A DNA stretch of 64,000 nt. Origin: Nocardia sp. NBC_00565 (GTDB lineage Bacteria > Actinomycetota > Actinomycetes > Mycobacteriales > Mycobacteriaceae). Under the pieces are notes generated by a model. It did no database searches. It was not told the DNA's origin and saw only the letters and a list, made by a program, of their open reading frames with translations. The stretch covers positions 5,084,001 through 5,148,000 of the forward strand of contig NZ_CP107785.1 in NCBI RefSeq assembly GCF_036345915.1, given 5' to 3'. Made by a program: the position numbers and the translations under genes. This document shows, one piece after another, positions 31,320-41,016 of this stretch (position 1 is its first letter; every line of letters starts with the position of its first letter).

Positions 31320-32237
31320 ATGTCTCCTCAGCAGAACCCCATCTTGGTCACCGGCGCGACCGGCAAGCAGGGCGGCGCCACGGCGCGCCGACTGCTGGCC
31401 GACGGTGTCGCGGTGCGTGCGCTCGTGCGCGATCCCGAGGCGCCCGCAGCACGCGCACTGGCCGACACGGGCGCCGAATTGGTGACCGGCGACTTCGACG
31501 CTCCGGCGACGCTGGACGCCGCCGTCGCGGGGGCGCGCGGCGTATTCCTCGTGCCACCAGCGGCTTTCGGCCCGAACGGCTGGGACGCGCCGCTGGAAGC
31601 CGCCCGCGGCACGGCGGTGATCGACGCGGCCATCCGTGCGGGTGTCGAGCAGATCGTCTTCACGGGTGTCGCGTCGATGAGCGACGACAGCTCCTGGGGC
31701 ATGGCCGGAAAGGGCCTGATCGAGGACGCCCTGGCGGCCAGTGGCCTGCGCTACACCGTGCTGCGACCGGTGCGATTCATGGAGAACTACGTCCTGCGCG
31801 GCAGTCCGGTGGACGGCATCATCGACGGGGTGCACAAGCATCTGTTCCCGGCCGACCGGCCGCTGCAGATGATCGCGATCGACGATATCGCCGCCTTCGC
31901 CGCGCTGGCCTTCGCGGATCCTGAGCGCTTCCACGGCCGAACCCTCGAATTGGCCGGTGACGCAATCACTCCCGCCGCGGCCGTGGCCGCGATCAGCCGC
32001 ATCACCGGCCACCCGGTCCGGTACGTCGAGGCTACCCAGGCCGAGGCGGACGCACTCGGCGAGCAGCTCGGCAACACCTGGCGACTGATCCGCCGAACCG
32101 GCGGCTGGCACGCCGATATCACCGCCCTGCGCGAGCTCCACCCCGCCCTCAATACCCTCGAATCCTGGCTGACGGCCACCGGATCAGCCCTGATCAAAGC
32201 CCAATTCGACAACGAGCGCCGCACCGCGGTGCACTGA
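31320..32237 (+). CDS. NmrA-like NAD(P)-binding oxidoreductase
   Basis: A 305-residue Rossmann protein of the NmrA/atypical short-chain reductase family. The nucleotide-binding motif is ILVTGATGKQGGATARRLL (about 8-26); VFTGVASM and LRYTVLRPVRFMENY follow the family pattern; the C-terminal half resembles quinone-reductase-like NmrA relatives. ATG 31320 with AAAAGG upstream. Divergent from the TetR-type gene, so probably repressed by it. Substrate unknown. Confidence 0.93.
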   Translation: MSPQQNPILVTGATGKQGGATARRLLADGVAVRALVRDPEAPAARALADTGAELVTGDFDAPATLDAAVAGARGVFLVPPAAFGPNGWDAPLEAARGTAVIDAAIRAGVEQIVFTGVASMSDDSSWGMAGKGLIEDALAASGLRYTVLRPVRFMENYVLRGSPVDGIIDGVHKHLFPADRPLQMIAIDDIAAFAALAFADPERFHGRTLELAGDAITPAAAVAAISRITGHPVRYVEATQAEADALGEQLGNTWRLIRRTGGWHADITALRELHPALNTLESWLTATGSALIKAQFDNERRTAVH

Positions 32238-32244
32238 CCACTCA

Positions 32245-32308
32245 GCCGCACCCCTCGTCGGACTTCGCACCCGGACAAGAGGTGCGAAGCCCGACAAACT
32301 GGTGCGGC
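32245..32308. terminator. Two-tier hairpin after the NmrA-type gene
   Basis: Outer arms GCCGCACC / GGTGCGGC (8 bp, perfect) enclose inner arms of 15 bp with one mismatch (GTCGGACTTCGCACC and its complement) around a 9-base loop. It lies 7 bases after the stop, so a terminator is likely. Confidence 0.7.
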
Positions 32309-32339
32309 TATTGGTCACCGCAGGCTGCGTACGCTCGAT

Positions 32340-32660
32340 GTGGTGAACCTGCTCGAAAGGTGGACCAACCGCCGGCGCCGCGATCCGGTCGGCGCCGAGG
32401 TCGACGAGATATTCGGACCATCGCGCAAGCACATTCATGAGCGCAAGGAATGGGTGGCGGTGGCCAAATTGGACGACCGCGAATCCGGCGATGATCCGCT
32501 CGTCGACCTCGACTCCGGCGTCGCCAGGCTGAGCCCGCGAGACCGATCGGCTCAGTGGTGCGGCCAGTGCGAATCGGGGTCGCCGTTCGTACGGCCGAGT
32601 GCGCGGCGGATTCGGGCGAGCACATCGAATCTGCCCATGCTGCGGGGGATTCCGTTGTGA
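32340..32660 (+). CDS. DUF6191-like small protein
   Basis: A protein of up to 106 residues starting with GTG 32340 or 32343. The core (DEIFGPSRKHIHERKEWVAV) and the VDLDSGVARL element match small actinobacterial DUF6191 proteins, which usually end near there. The last 35 or so residues overlap, in antisense, the 3' end of the caspase-STAND gene (from 32552), so the tail is probably recently gained by read-through. Function unknown. Confidence 0.7.
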   Translation: MVNLLERWTNRRRRDPVGAEVDEIFGPSRKHIHERKEWVAVAKLDDRESGDDPLVDLDSGVARLSPRDRSAQWCGQCESGSPFVRPSARRIRASTSNLPMLRGIPL

Positions 32661-35600
32661 CAGGCGGCGCGGGTCCGACGCGTGTCGGGGTGGTCGGGGC
32701 CCAGGACGCGGAGTTGTTCTTCGAGAAGTCGTTCGTATTCGACGGTGGCGGTGGCGGTGTCGCCCACGCAGCGGCGTGCGTGGGCCAGGTGGTAGCGGGT
32801 GGCGAAGGCACGCGGGTGGTCGACGCCGAATATCCGGTGTTCGTCGGCGAGCAGCCGTTCGAGATCATGGACAGCGGTACGCGGATCGCCGGATTCACAA
32901 CGCCAGCGGGCCAATTCGTCGCGGTTCAGCAGGGTGTCGGGGTGATCGTCGCCGAGCACTCGAACGCGGTCGATGAGCAATAGGTCCAACTCAGTGACGG
33001 CGATGGTCGGATCACCCTGTGCGCCACGCCAACACGCGAGATCATGGCGGGTGCGGAAGGTATTCGGATGTTCCGGGCCGTGCACCCGAATGCGGTTGGC
33101 GAGCACGTATTCGAATTCCTCGAGGGCAGTGGCGATATCACCGCCCTGGGCGCGGTAGTGCGCGAGATTGGCCCGGGTGCGCAGGGTGTCGGGATGGTCG
33201 GGGCCGAGCATGCGCTCGCGTACCACGAGCAGCTGCTCGAATTCGATGACAGCAGTGGCCGGATCGTCGCTCTCGCCCCGCCAGAAGGCGAGGTTGTGCA
33301 GGGTTGTCAGGGTGTCGTGGTGATCGGGGCCGAGGATCCGTCGGCGGTCGGCGAGCACTGCCTCGTATTCGGCGATGGCAGTGACGTATTGGCCTGCCTC
33401 ACCGCGCCACCTGGCGAGATTGTGTCGAGTGCGCAGGGTGTCGGGATGCTCCGGGCCGAGCACGCGCAGCCGGATCGGGAGCAACTCCTCGAGCGCGGCC
33501 AGCGCGGCGGTGGTATCACCGATCTCACCACGCGCGAGGGCGAGACGGTGCCAGGTGTGCAGGGTTTCGGGGTGATCGGGGCCGAGGATCGCGCGTTCAT
33601 CGTCGAGCAGCTGTTCGTACTCGATGACAGCGGCGCCGACCTGGCCGCGCTGACCGCGGAAGAATGCGAGACTGTGCCGGGTGCTGAAGGTTTCGGGGTG
33701 GTGCGGGCCGAGGACCGCGAGTTCGTCGCGGAGCAGATGCTCGTACTCCGCGACCGCGGTGGCGGGGTCACCACTTTCCCCGCGCCAGTAGGCCACGGCA
33801 TGGCGGGTACGCAGGGTATCGGGATGGTCGATCGGCAGCACCCGCTGCCGATCGGCGAGCAGTCGTTGGTACTCGTGTACCGCGGTGGCCGGATTACCGC
33901 TCTCCCCGCGCCAGAAGGCCAGTTCGTGCCGGGTCCGCAGCGTATGGGGATGATCGGGGCCGAGGATGCGGATGCGGACCGGAAGTATCTGTTCGAATTC
34001 GGCGACGGCCGTGCGATAGTGACCGATTTCGCCGTATAGGTGGGCCAGGTTGTGGCGCGAGAGCAAGGTGATCGGATGATCGAGCCCGAGGATGCGCCGC
34101 TCGTCCTCGATCAGCGCGCCGAACTCCTCGATGGCCGTGCGGTGATCGCCGCTTTCGCCACGCCAGTAGGCGATGTTGTTGCGGGTGCGCAACGTTCGCG
34201 GATGCTCGGGTCCGAGAATGCGCGTCCGGTCGGTGAGTAGTTGCTGGAATTCCGCGATGGCGGTGGCGTGGTCACCGCTGACGCCGCGCCAGCGGGCGAC
34301 GTCGTTGCGGGTGATCAGGGTGTGCGGATGATCGGGTCCGAGCACCCGCTCCTGCTGGGCCAGCAACTGCTCGAACTCACTGATCGCCCGCACGTGATCG
34401 CCGCTCTCGGCGTGCAACTGGGTGACCCGGTGGCGGGTCTTGAAGAAGGCCGGATCGGCGGTGCCGGAAATACGTTGCTGGTCGACGAGCAGTTGGTGCA
34501 GCTCGATGATCGCGGTGTCTATATCACCGCTTTCGCTGCGCCAGTACGCGAGTTCGTAACGGGCGGTGAGCGTATCGGGATGGTCCGGCCCGAGCACGCG
34601 CAGTCGATCGGCGAACAGTCGCTGGAATCCGGCGATGGCCTCGGCCGTCTCGCCCTGCTCCCCGCGGAAATGCGCGAGGTCGCCTCGGGTGCGCAAGGTC
34701 GCCGGGTCATCGGCGCCGAGCAGGCGGGTCCGGTCGGCGACCAACTGTTCGAATTCGGCCACGGCCGTGGGGAAGTCGCCGCTCTCACCATGCCATCGAG
34801 CTAGATTCGTGCGAATAGTGAGGGTGCCCGCCGCATCGGCCCCGAGTACTCGGGTGCTCTGCGCGAGCAAGTTCTGATGGTCAACGGTGGCGGTCGCCAG
34901 ATCGCCGCTCTCCCCGCGCCAGAACGCGAGATTGTTTCGGGCGGTGAGGGTGTCGGGGTGCTCGGACCCGACCGAAGCCTCGAGCGCGGGGATCCAGGCG
35001 GCCCATAGATCCCGATTGTCCGCGGCGCGTGGGGTGTTCAATCGTTCCAGGAATGCCAACGCCGCGGTCGAATCTCGGTACCCGAGATAGTGCCGCACGG
35101 CCGATCGACGGGCGTAGTCGGTGATCTGGGGCACGGGTTCGGTCGAGCGCGCGTCCTGCTCCAGCGCCTTCGCCAGCGCTCGATGCGCCTCCCGGCGCGC
35201 CACGGTGCGTCCCTCGGCAACCAGACAACGCCGAAACGCATTGTGCGCCAGGCCGAGCGTCTCCCCCGAGGTGCCGGGCCGACCGCGGCTGACGAGTACG
35301 CCGAGCCGAACGACGAGATCACGAATTCGGTTGGTGCTCAACCCGATACCGAGGAAGTCCAAGGCGCGTTCGAGCAGTTCGAGCGGCAGGACCGGGCCCG
35401 CGCCCGCCGCGACCAGGATGCCGAGCAGTGCCGAAACCGCCCGTGCCGTCGCGGGATCCACATTGTCGACCACGTCGCGAACCCGCCGCCAAACCAGGGT
35501 GTCCAGGTCGATCCCCCGGTCCAGATCGGCCGAGGTGATATCGGAGCGGATCTCGATCAACAAACGGGCCAGCAGCCAACCACCGGTGGGAGTCTGCTGC

Positions 35601-37015
35601 AGCAGACCGTCGATCCACTCCCGCCAATTCGAGTGTTCGGTGTGGCCGCGGGCCGCCGCGACGGTGTTGGCGATATCCGGCGTCGTCGGGGCCGGCACTT
35701 CGATTCGCCGCATATGGATCAGCAGTGGCGAGTTCTCGATACCGGTGCCTTCGCGGATTCCGACGATGAGACGCACGTGCGCGAGTTCGGGACGGCGGGT
35801 CAACTCGGCGATCGCATAGGACAGCAGCGTGCGACTGCCGCGCTTCGGGTGATCGAGTCCGTCGACCAGGATGTGCATCGGTTTCGACCTGTCGAGCCGG
35901 GCCAACGGCCGCAGGATCTTGATATCGAACTGGTCGAGTCGGCTGCTGTCCTGCTCGGCCAGGTCGAATTCGACCATCCGCGTCGCGGTCTTGAAGCCAT
36001 CGAGTCGTCTGCCCAGCTGCTGCGCCAACTCGGCGGTGAAGGATTCCAGCGAACTGGTCACGTCGAGAATCACCGCGGCCGTGATGTATTCGGCCTTGAT
36101 CGGCAGCGTATCCACCCAGCTGGGCCGGATCAGCGTTGCGAGCAGGGTGGATTTACCGCAGCCCGCGGGACCGACCACACCGCGCAACCGATCCTCCCCC
36201 GCATCGACCACCTGGGTCAGCCGCTCGCGCAACGGCTCCGAGACGACAAGACCGTTGATCAGCTGGTCGATGAAACCCGCGGCCGCGCTGCCGCTGACCG
36301 CGTCCTCGCGGCGGGCGACATTGGGCACCAGCCACAGACCGGGATCGCTACTGGCCGTGCGGATTCCGGAGGTGAAGGAGAACGACTGCGGCTCCAGCGC
36401 GGGGCATTGACGCAGCGGCCGCACCAGATCCGAAGGCAGCAGGCTTTCGCCGCCGCGCGGCACACCCTTGCCGAAAGTGGTGATGATCGTGCGAGTGAAG
36501 CACCCGAAATAGGCGGGCCCATTGCCGGTGGCGACCAGTAGCTCCACGCGTCCGTTCGGACCGGACGCCTCCGGCCAGCGCCGGGCCGCGCCGCGTACGC
36601 CCTCCCCGGTCTCGCAGGCGTCGACCAGCACGATCAATCCGTCCAGCGCGGCGGCGCTGTTCAGTCGTTCCTGGATTTCCTGTGTCAGATGAAAAGCGGT
36701 GCGCAGCATGGGCCGCCGTGGGGAATCGTGGGCGAGGAGATAGAAGTTCTCCGAGGCGGTGGTCAGGCCGTGGCCGATGAAGCTGATCAGCAGCGTCGCT
36801 TGCTGATTCGAGGCGATCTCGAAGGCATCGTCTACGGCGCGGACCAATTCGTCGATATTCGGATCCAAGAGCGGACCGCCGGCTCGGGTAGCCGGTTGCC
36901 AGCCCCCGAGTTCCCGCAGTTCGGTGTAGAGACCGGTGGCGAGCTCGCCGGTGAAACCCAACCTGGGCAGCGCCGCACACTCCGAGCCGATAACCAGCGC
37001 CACCCTCCCGCTCAT
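32552..37015 (-). CDS. Caspase-like peptidase / STAND NTPase / TPR-repeat protein (bacterial NLR-like)
   Basis: A 1487-residue multidomain protein. Residues 1-235 form a caspase-like (C14) peptidase with the His in FIGHG (H82) and Cys in VDACETG (C134), preceded by VALVIGSECA. Residues 245-440 are a P-loop NTPase of STAND/NACHT type: Walker A GPAGCGKST (282-290), Walker B HILVDGLD (381-388), then LIVGIREG. A helical/winged region (about 440-680) leads to 18 consecutive 42-residue TPR units of kinesin-light-chain style (LGPDHPDTLRTRHNLAFWRG pattern) and a partial last unit. By family knowledge, such proteins sense a trigger through the repeats, oligomerise with ATP and activate the protease, as in antiphage or cell-death systems. 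Substrates and trigger are unknown. Confidence 0.92.
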   Translation of the reverse strand: MSGRVALVIGSECAALPRLGFTGELATGLYTELRELGGWQPATRAGGPLLDPNIDELVRAVDDAFEIASNQQATLLISFIGHGLTTASENFYLLAHDSPRRPMLRTAFHLTQEIQERLNSAAALDGLIVLVDACETGEGVRGAARRWPEASGPNGRVELLVATGNGPAYFGCFTRTIITTFGKGVPRGGESLLPSDLVRPLRQCPALEPQSFSFTSGIRTASSDPGLWLVPNVARREDAVSGSAAAGFIDQLINGLVVSEPLRERLTQVVDAGEDRLRGVVGPAGCGKSTLLATLIRPSWVDTLPIKAEYITAAVILDVTSSLESFTAELAQQLGRRLDGFKTATRMVEFDLAEQDSSRLDQFDIKILRPLARLDRSKPMHILVDGLDHPKRGSRTLLSYAIAELTRRPELAHVRLIVGIREGTGIENSPLLIHMRRIEVPAPTTPDIANTVAAARGHTEHSNWREWIDGLLQQTPTGGWLLARLLIEIRSDITSADLDRGIDLDTLVWRRVRDVVDNVDPATARAVSALLGILVAAGAGPVLPLELLERALDFLGIGLSTNRIRDLVVRLGVLVSRGRPGTSGETLGLAHNAFRRCLVAEGRTVARREAHRALAKALEQDARSTEPVPQITDYARRSAVRHYLGYRDSTAALAFLERLNTPRAADNRDLWAAWIPALEASVGSEHPDTLTARNNLAFWRGESGDLATATVDHQNLLAQSTRVLGADAAGTLTIRTNLARWHGESGDFPTAVAEFEQLVADRTRLLGADDPATLRTRGDLAHFRGEQGETAEAIAGFQRLFADRLRVLGPDHPDTLTARYELAYWRSESGDIDTAIIELHQLLVDQQRISGTADPAFFKTRHRVTQLHAESGDHVRAISEFEQLLAQQERVLGPDHPHTLITRNDVARWRGVSGDHATAIAEFQQLLTDRTRILGPEHPRTLRTRNNIAYWRGESGDHRTAIEEFGALIEDERRILGLDHPITLLSRHNLAHLYGEIGHYRTAVAEFEQILPVRIRILGPDHPHTLRTRHELAFWRGESGNPATAVHEYQRLLADRQRVLPIDHPDTLRTRHAVAYWRGESGDPATAVAEYEHLLRDELAVLGPHHPETFSTRHSLAFFRGQRGQVGAAVIEYEQLLDDERAILGPDHPETLHTWHRLALARGEIGDTTAALAALEELLPIRLRVLGPEHPDTLRTRHNLARWRGEAGQYVTAIAEYEAVLADRRRILGPDHHDTLTTLHNLAFWRGESDDPATAVIEFEQLLVVRERMLGPDHPDTLRTRANLAHYRAQGGDIATALEEFEYVLANRIRVHGPEHPNTFRTRHDLACWRGAQGDPTIAVTELDLLLIDRVRVLGDDHPDTLLNRDELARWRCESGDPRTAVHDLERLLADEHRIFGVDHPRAFATRYHLAHARRCVGDTATATVEYERLLEEQLRVLGPDHPDTRRTRAACHNGIPRSMGRFDVLARIRRALGRTNGDPDSHWPHH
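32705..34972. repeat. 126-bp coding repeat array (18 TPR units)
   Basis: The segment has a strict 126-bp period, each unit encoding 42 residues with conserved HPDTL, RxxLAxWRGESGD and FEQLL positions. Eighteen full units are countable from about residue 682 to 1437. Confidence 0.85.
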
Positions 37016-37017
37016 GT

Positions 37018-37092
37018 CTACGCCTCGCTAGGGCTCGGCTCCGACATGCGCGAAGCGCGCTGCAACATGATTCGTTCGCTGCGCTCGCTCAT
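37018..37092 (-). CDS. 24-residue leader ORF (MSERSER type) before the caspase gene
   Basis: ATG 37092 to TAG 37018 encodes MSERSERIMLQRASRMSEPS and four more residues. The stop is two bases before the caspase-STAND ATG. The MSERSER-coding sequence (GAGCGAGCGCAGCGA type) recurs near gene starts in mycolic-acid actinomycetes. It could be a leader peptide coupling translation or simply a repeat element that happens to be open. Confidence 0.4.
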   Translation of the reverse strand: MSERSERIMLQRASRMSEPSPSEA

Positions 37093-37395
37093 ATGCCGCA
37101 ACCTACCCTCGCCCGCTCGCCGCTGGGCAACAACGTGAAATCGAAAAGGCCACGATCCCAAGGGAATTGTGATCAATTCGGCGCGATCAATCGGTCGGCC
37201 ACGCGCGCAATGCCGGGCACCGGGATGCTCACCATCATGGCAGGCCACACGCTCGGCGTGCTCGAGCATCTGGCCGGTCCGCTGACGGACGTATCCGCGC
37301 TGCTTGCCGACCCACGCGAGACGGTCACCATCGCCGAAACCGGCGCACGCATCGAAAACCGGTGTGCGCCAGTCCATTCCGGCGCGATAGCCGGC
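37093..37395. other. Gap between the caspase gene and smc
   Basis: About 300 bases upstream of the caspase-STAND leader and downstream of the smc stop. It should contain the caspase gene promoter; apart from a plus-strand oxidoreductase fragment (37210-37375), no gene is visible. Confidence 0.6.
37210..37375 (+). pseudogene. Gfo/Idh/MocA-type oxidoreductase fragment
   Basis: One plus-strand frame encodes MLTIMAGHTLGVLEHLAGPL followed by TDVSALLADPRETVTIAETG. This matches the middle of Gfo/Idh/MocA oxidoreductases, where a GGHTLD helix precedes a substrate-binding strand and the (V)SA--ADPR-TV segment. The N-terminal Rossmann part and C-terminus are absent, and there is no start signal. It is a decayed fragment at the smc-side boundary of the accessory segment. 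Confidence 0.5.
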
Positions 37396-40300
37396 TCAGC
37401 TCGCCGCGGCGCCGACGGGGGCGAGGTTCTCCCCGCGCAGGCGCTGGCTGATCACCTGGGTGATACCGTCGCCGCGCATGCTGACGCCGTAGAGGGCGTC
37501 GGCGATCTCCATGGTCGGCTTCTGGTGGGTGATGACGATCAGCTGGCTCTTCTCACGCAACTGCTCGAACAGGCCGATGAGGCGGCGCAGGTTGGTGTCG
37601 TCCAGCGCGGCCTCGACCTCGTCCATCACGTAGAACGGCGAAGGGCGGGCACGGAAGATAGCCACCAGCAACGCGACCGCGGTCAGCGACTTCTCACCAC
37701 CCGAGAGCAGCGACAGCCGTTTGACCTTCTTACCGGGCGGACGCGCCTCCACCTCGATACCGGTGGTCAGCATGTCCGATGGGTCGGTGAGCACGAGCCT
37801 GCCCTCACCGCCCGGGAACAGCTTCGCGAAGACGCCGACGAATTCGCGCTCCACGTCCTCGTAGGCCTCGGTGAAAACCTGCAGGATGCGGGCATCGACC
37901 TCGGCGACCACCTCCAGCAGATCCTTGCGAGCGCTCTTGACGTCCTCGAGCTGGGTGGCGAGGAAGTTGTAGCGCTCCTCGAGCGCCGCGAACTCTTCCA
38001 ACGCAAGCGGATTCACCTTGCCGAGGGTGGCCAGGTCCTTCTCGGCGCGTTTGGCGCGGCGCTCCTGGGTCGGGCGGTGATACGGCATCGGCGCGGGCGC
38101 GGTGACCTGCTCGCCGCGCTCCTTGGCCTGCTCGTATTCCAGCCACTCCAGATCCGAGGGCGGCGTCGGCACGTCCGGGCCGTACTCGGCGATCAGGTCG
38201 GCCAGTGCGATGCCGAACTGTTCGGAGATGGTCGCCTCGATCTGCTCGATGCGCAGTGCCGCTTGGGCTTTGGCGACCTCATCGCGATGCACCGCGTCGG
38301 TGAGCTGAGCCAGCTGGGTGGTCAGCGCCCGGACCCGCTCCTTGATCTGATCGACCTGGGCCGCGCATTCGGTGCGGCGGCGCACCAGATCGTCACGGCG
38401 CGCACCCGCTTGGGCGACAACGGTTTCCAGTTCGGCGGCGACCTTGGCACCCGATTCGGCAACGGCGGCCGCGACTTCGGCCGCCTGCCTGCGCGCGGCC
38501 TGGGCCCGTTCGGCGCGCGCCCTGGTCTCGCGTTCCGCGCGGGCCGCCCGACGCAGCGCATCCGCTTTGCCGCGAACCGATTCCGCGCGCTCCTCGGAGG
38601 TGCGCACGGTCAAGCGGGCCTCCACCTCCATGGATCGCGCCTCCGCCAGTGCGGCGGCGGCCTCCTCGCGGTCGCGACCCGCGGATTCGGTGCCCGCCGC
38701 ACCCATGCCGTCGTCGTCGACGTCGGATTCGAGTTCGGTGCGGCGCAACCGGTCCTCGAGCTCGGCCAGCGACGCGAGCGCGTCTTCCCGACCGGCTTCG
38801 GTTTCGGCGCGCTGACCGGTGAGCCGGTCGACGTCGGCGTGCGCGGTGCGCGCGACCTCACCGATCCGGCCGAGCCGGTCGTAGATCACCACCAGCGCCT
38901 GATCGGATTCGTGCAACGCGAGCAGTGCGTGGTCGACGGCGTCCTTGCGGTCGGTCTGCTCGGCCAGCGCACCGGAGAGGGCGGCTTCCAATTCCTCGGC
39001 GCGGCGCTGGGCAGCGATGAGATCGGCCTTGGCGGCGTCGATATCGGCCTGGATCTCGAGCAGGCTCGGTGCGCGATCGGATCCGCCGAGCACCCAACCG
39101 GTTCCGGTGAGATCGCCGTCGCGGGTGACCGCGCGCAGTTCCGGCCGGACCCGGACGAGTTCGGCGGCGGCAGCGAGATCGTCGACCACGGCGACACCGG
39201 CGGTCAGTGCGGCGATGGCGCCGCGGACGTTGTCCGGGCCGTCCACGACATCGCTGAGCCAACATGCGGCACCGGGCAGCGGGCCGGACTGCGGTCTGGA
39301 GCCGTTGTCGGACCCGAACACCAGCGCGGCGCGACCACCGTCGGCCTCCTTCAGCGACCGCACCGCGGCGTGCGCGGAGTCCGCGGTGTCGGCAGCCACA
39401 GCGTCGGCGAGCGGGCCGAGTGTCGCGGCGACCGCGGCCTCGAAACCACCGTGCACCCGGATCAGCCCCGACAGCGGACCGAGCAGCCCCTGTGCGCGAT
39501 TCTCGACCAGCCAGGCCGCGCCGTCCCGGCGCGCCAAGCCCATGCTCAAGGCCTCGATGCGCGCGCTCAACGAGGCGACGCGCTTGCTGGCGTCGCGGTC
39601 CTGTTCACGCAGTTCGGTGACGCGTTGATCGGCCAATGCGAGGGCCTGCACCGCGTGCTCGTGCTGGGCGTCCAGACCGGCCTCACCGGCCTCGAGCTCG
39701 GCGAGTTCGCCCTGCACGGTATCGAATTCGGCCTGGGCGGCCTCGCCACGCTGGCGAGCCTCGCCGATCGCGACGGTCAACCGGGTGATCTCCGCATCCA
39801 CCGACTGGGATCTGGTGCGCAAGGTTTCGACCTGACCGGAGAGCCGGGCCAGGCCCTCGCGCCGGTCGGCGATGGCGCGTACGGCGGCCAGATGTGCCTG
39901 CTCGGCGGCCTTCGCGGCGTGCTCGCGTTCGGCGAGTGCCTCCCGCGCGGCCTCCAGGGTTTCGGTCGCGATCTCGACGGCCTCCCGGAGTTCGGCCTCC
40001 TCGGCCTCCACCCGCTCGGCCTCGGCCTCGAGCTGCTCCGGATCGCGTCCGCTGCCGACCGGCAGCTCGGTATGCAGGTTGCGGGCTCGATCGCCGGCGA
40101 TGCGGATGGTCGCGTTCACGCGCTCGGCCAGCGCGGACAGCTGGAACCAGATCTGTGCGGCGGCCTCGGCGCTCGGGGTGAGCCGGGACAGCTGGAATTC
40201 CTGCTGTGCCAGCGCGGCATTCGCGGCGTCGAGTTCGGTCTGCACCGTGATCTGCTGCTCGCGTGCGTAGGCCTCTTTGCTCTGCTGGCTTTCCAGCTCG

Positions 40301-41016
40301 TTGCGCCGGGTGACCAGGTCGTCGGCGGCCAAGCGCAGGCGCGCGTCACGCAGGTCCGCCTGTACGGTCTGGGCGCGCCGGGCCACCTCGGCCTGTCGGC
40401 CGAGCGGTTTGAGCTGGCGGCGCAGTTCGGTGGTGAGGTCGGTGAGGCGGGCGAGGTTGGCCTGCATCGCCTCCAGCTTGCGGACCGCCTTCTCCTTGCG
40501 CTTGCGGTGCTTGAGCACGCCGGCGGCCTCTTCGACGAACGCGCGACGGTCCTCCGGGCGCGATTCCAGGATGGCGGAGAGCTGCCCCTGCCCGACGATG
40601 ACGTGCATTTCCCGGCCGATGCCGGAGTCGCTGAGCAGTTCCTGCACATCCATCAGACGGCAGGAGCTGCCGTTGATCTCGTATTCACCCGCGCCGTCGC
40701 GAAACATGCGCCGGGTGATGGAGACCTCGGCGTAGTCGATCGGCAGCGCGCCGTCGGAGTTGTCGATGGTCAGCGTGACCTCGGCGCGACCCAGCGGCGC
40801 GCGACCGGTGGTTCCGGCGAAGATGACGTCCTGCATCTTGCCGCCACGCAGCGCCTTCGCACCCTGTTCGCCCATCACCCAGGTGAGCGCGTCGACGACA
40901 TTGGATTTGCCCGAGCCGTTCGGGCCGACCACACAGGTAATGCCCGGCTCGAAGCGCAAGGTCGTCGCGGACGCGAAGGACTTGAAACCCTTCAACGTCA
41001 GACTCTTCAGGTGCAA
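37396..41016 (-). CDS. smc: Chromosome segregation protein SMC
   Basis: SMC is the ATPase subunit of condensin, which compacts and segregates the chromosome. The 1206-residue product has Walker [10 protein letters not shown] (31-39), two long coiled-coil arms rich in Ala/Glu/Arg around a central hinge (about 490-670), the ABC signature LSGGEKS (1104-1110) and Walker [14 protein letters not shown]. The TTG at 41016 gives the usual [14 protein letters not shown] start; upstream in-frame residues are not conserved. Its size matches mycobacterial SMC. Confidence 0.97.
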   Translation of the reverse strand: MHLKSLTLKGFKSFASATTLRFEPGITCVVGPNGSGKSNVVDALTWVMGEQGAKALRGGKMQDVIFAGTTGRAPLGRAEVTLTIDNSDGALPIDYAEVSITRRMFRDGAGEYEINGSSCRLMDVQELLSDSGIGREMHVIVGQGQLSAILESRPEDRRAFVEEAAGVLKHRKRKEKAVRKLEAMQANLARLTDLTTELRRQLKPLGRQAEVARRAQTVQADLRDARLRLAADDLVTRRNELESQQSKEAYAREQQITVQTELDAANAALAQQEFQLSRLTPSAEAAAQIWFQLSALAERVNATIRIAGDRARNLHTELPVGSGRDPEQLEAEAERVEAEEAELREAVEIATETLEAAREALAEREHAAKAAEQAHLAAVRAIADRREGLARLSGQVETLRTRSQSVDAEITRLTVAIGEARQRGEAAQAEFDTVQGELAELEAGEAGLDAQHEHAVQALALADQRVTELREQDRDASKRVASLSARIEALSMGLARRDGAAWLVENRAQGLLGPLSGLIRVHGGFEAAVAATLGPLADAVAADTADSAHAAVRSLKEADGGRAALVFGSDNGSRPQSGPLPGAACWLSDVVDGPDNVRGAIAALTAGVAVVDDLAAAAELVRVRPELRAVTRDGDLTGTGWVLGGSDRAPSLLEIQADIDAAKADLIAAQRRAEELEAALSGALAEQTDRKDAVDHALLALHESDQALVVIYDRLGRIGEVARTAHADVDRLTGQRAETEAGREDALASLAELEDRLRRTELESDVDDDGMGAAGTESAGRDREEAAAALAEARSMEVEARLTVRTSEERAESVRGKADALRRAARAERETRARAERAQAARRQAAEVAAAVAESGAKVAAELETVVAQAGARRDDLVRRRTECAAQVDQIKERVRALTTQLAQLTDAVHRDEVAKAQAALRIEQIEATISEQFGIALADLIAEYGPDVPTPPSDLEWLEYEQAKERGEQVTAPAPMPYHRPTQERRAKRAEKDLATLGKVNPLALEEFAALEERYNFLATQLEDVKSARKDLLEVVAEVDARILQVFTEAYEDVEREFVGVFAKLFPGGEGRLVLTDPSDMLTTGIEVEARPPGKKVKRLSLLSGGEKSLTAVALLVAIFRARPSPFYVMDEVEAALDDTNLRRLIGLFEQLREKSQLIVITHQKPTMEIADALYGVSMRGDGITQVISQRLRGENLAPVGAAAS

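Noticed and set aside
32555..34804. Several plus-strand open frames across the TPR region
   Set aside because: They recur with the 126-bp period and are reverse readings of the TPR units.
32705..34972. CRISPR-like regular repeats
   Set aside because: The 126-bp period is coding (42-residue units) with no spacer structure.
37018..37377. A 119-residue minus-strand frame before the caspase gene
   Set aside because: It has no ribosome site or conserved look; only its last 24 codons (MSERSER) have a plausible role.
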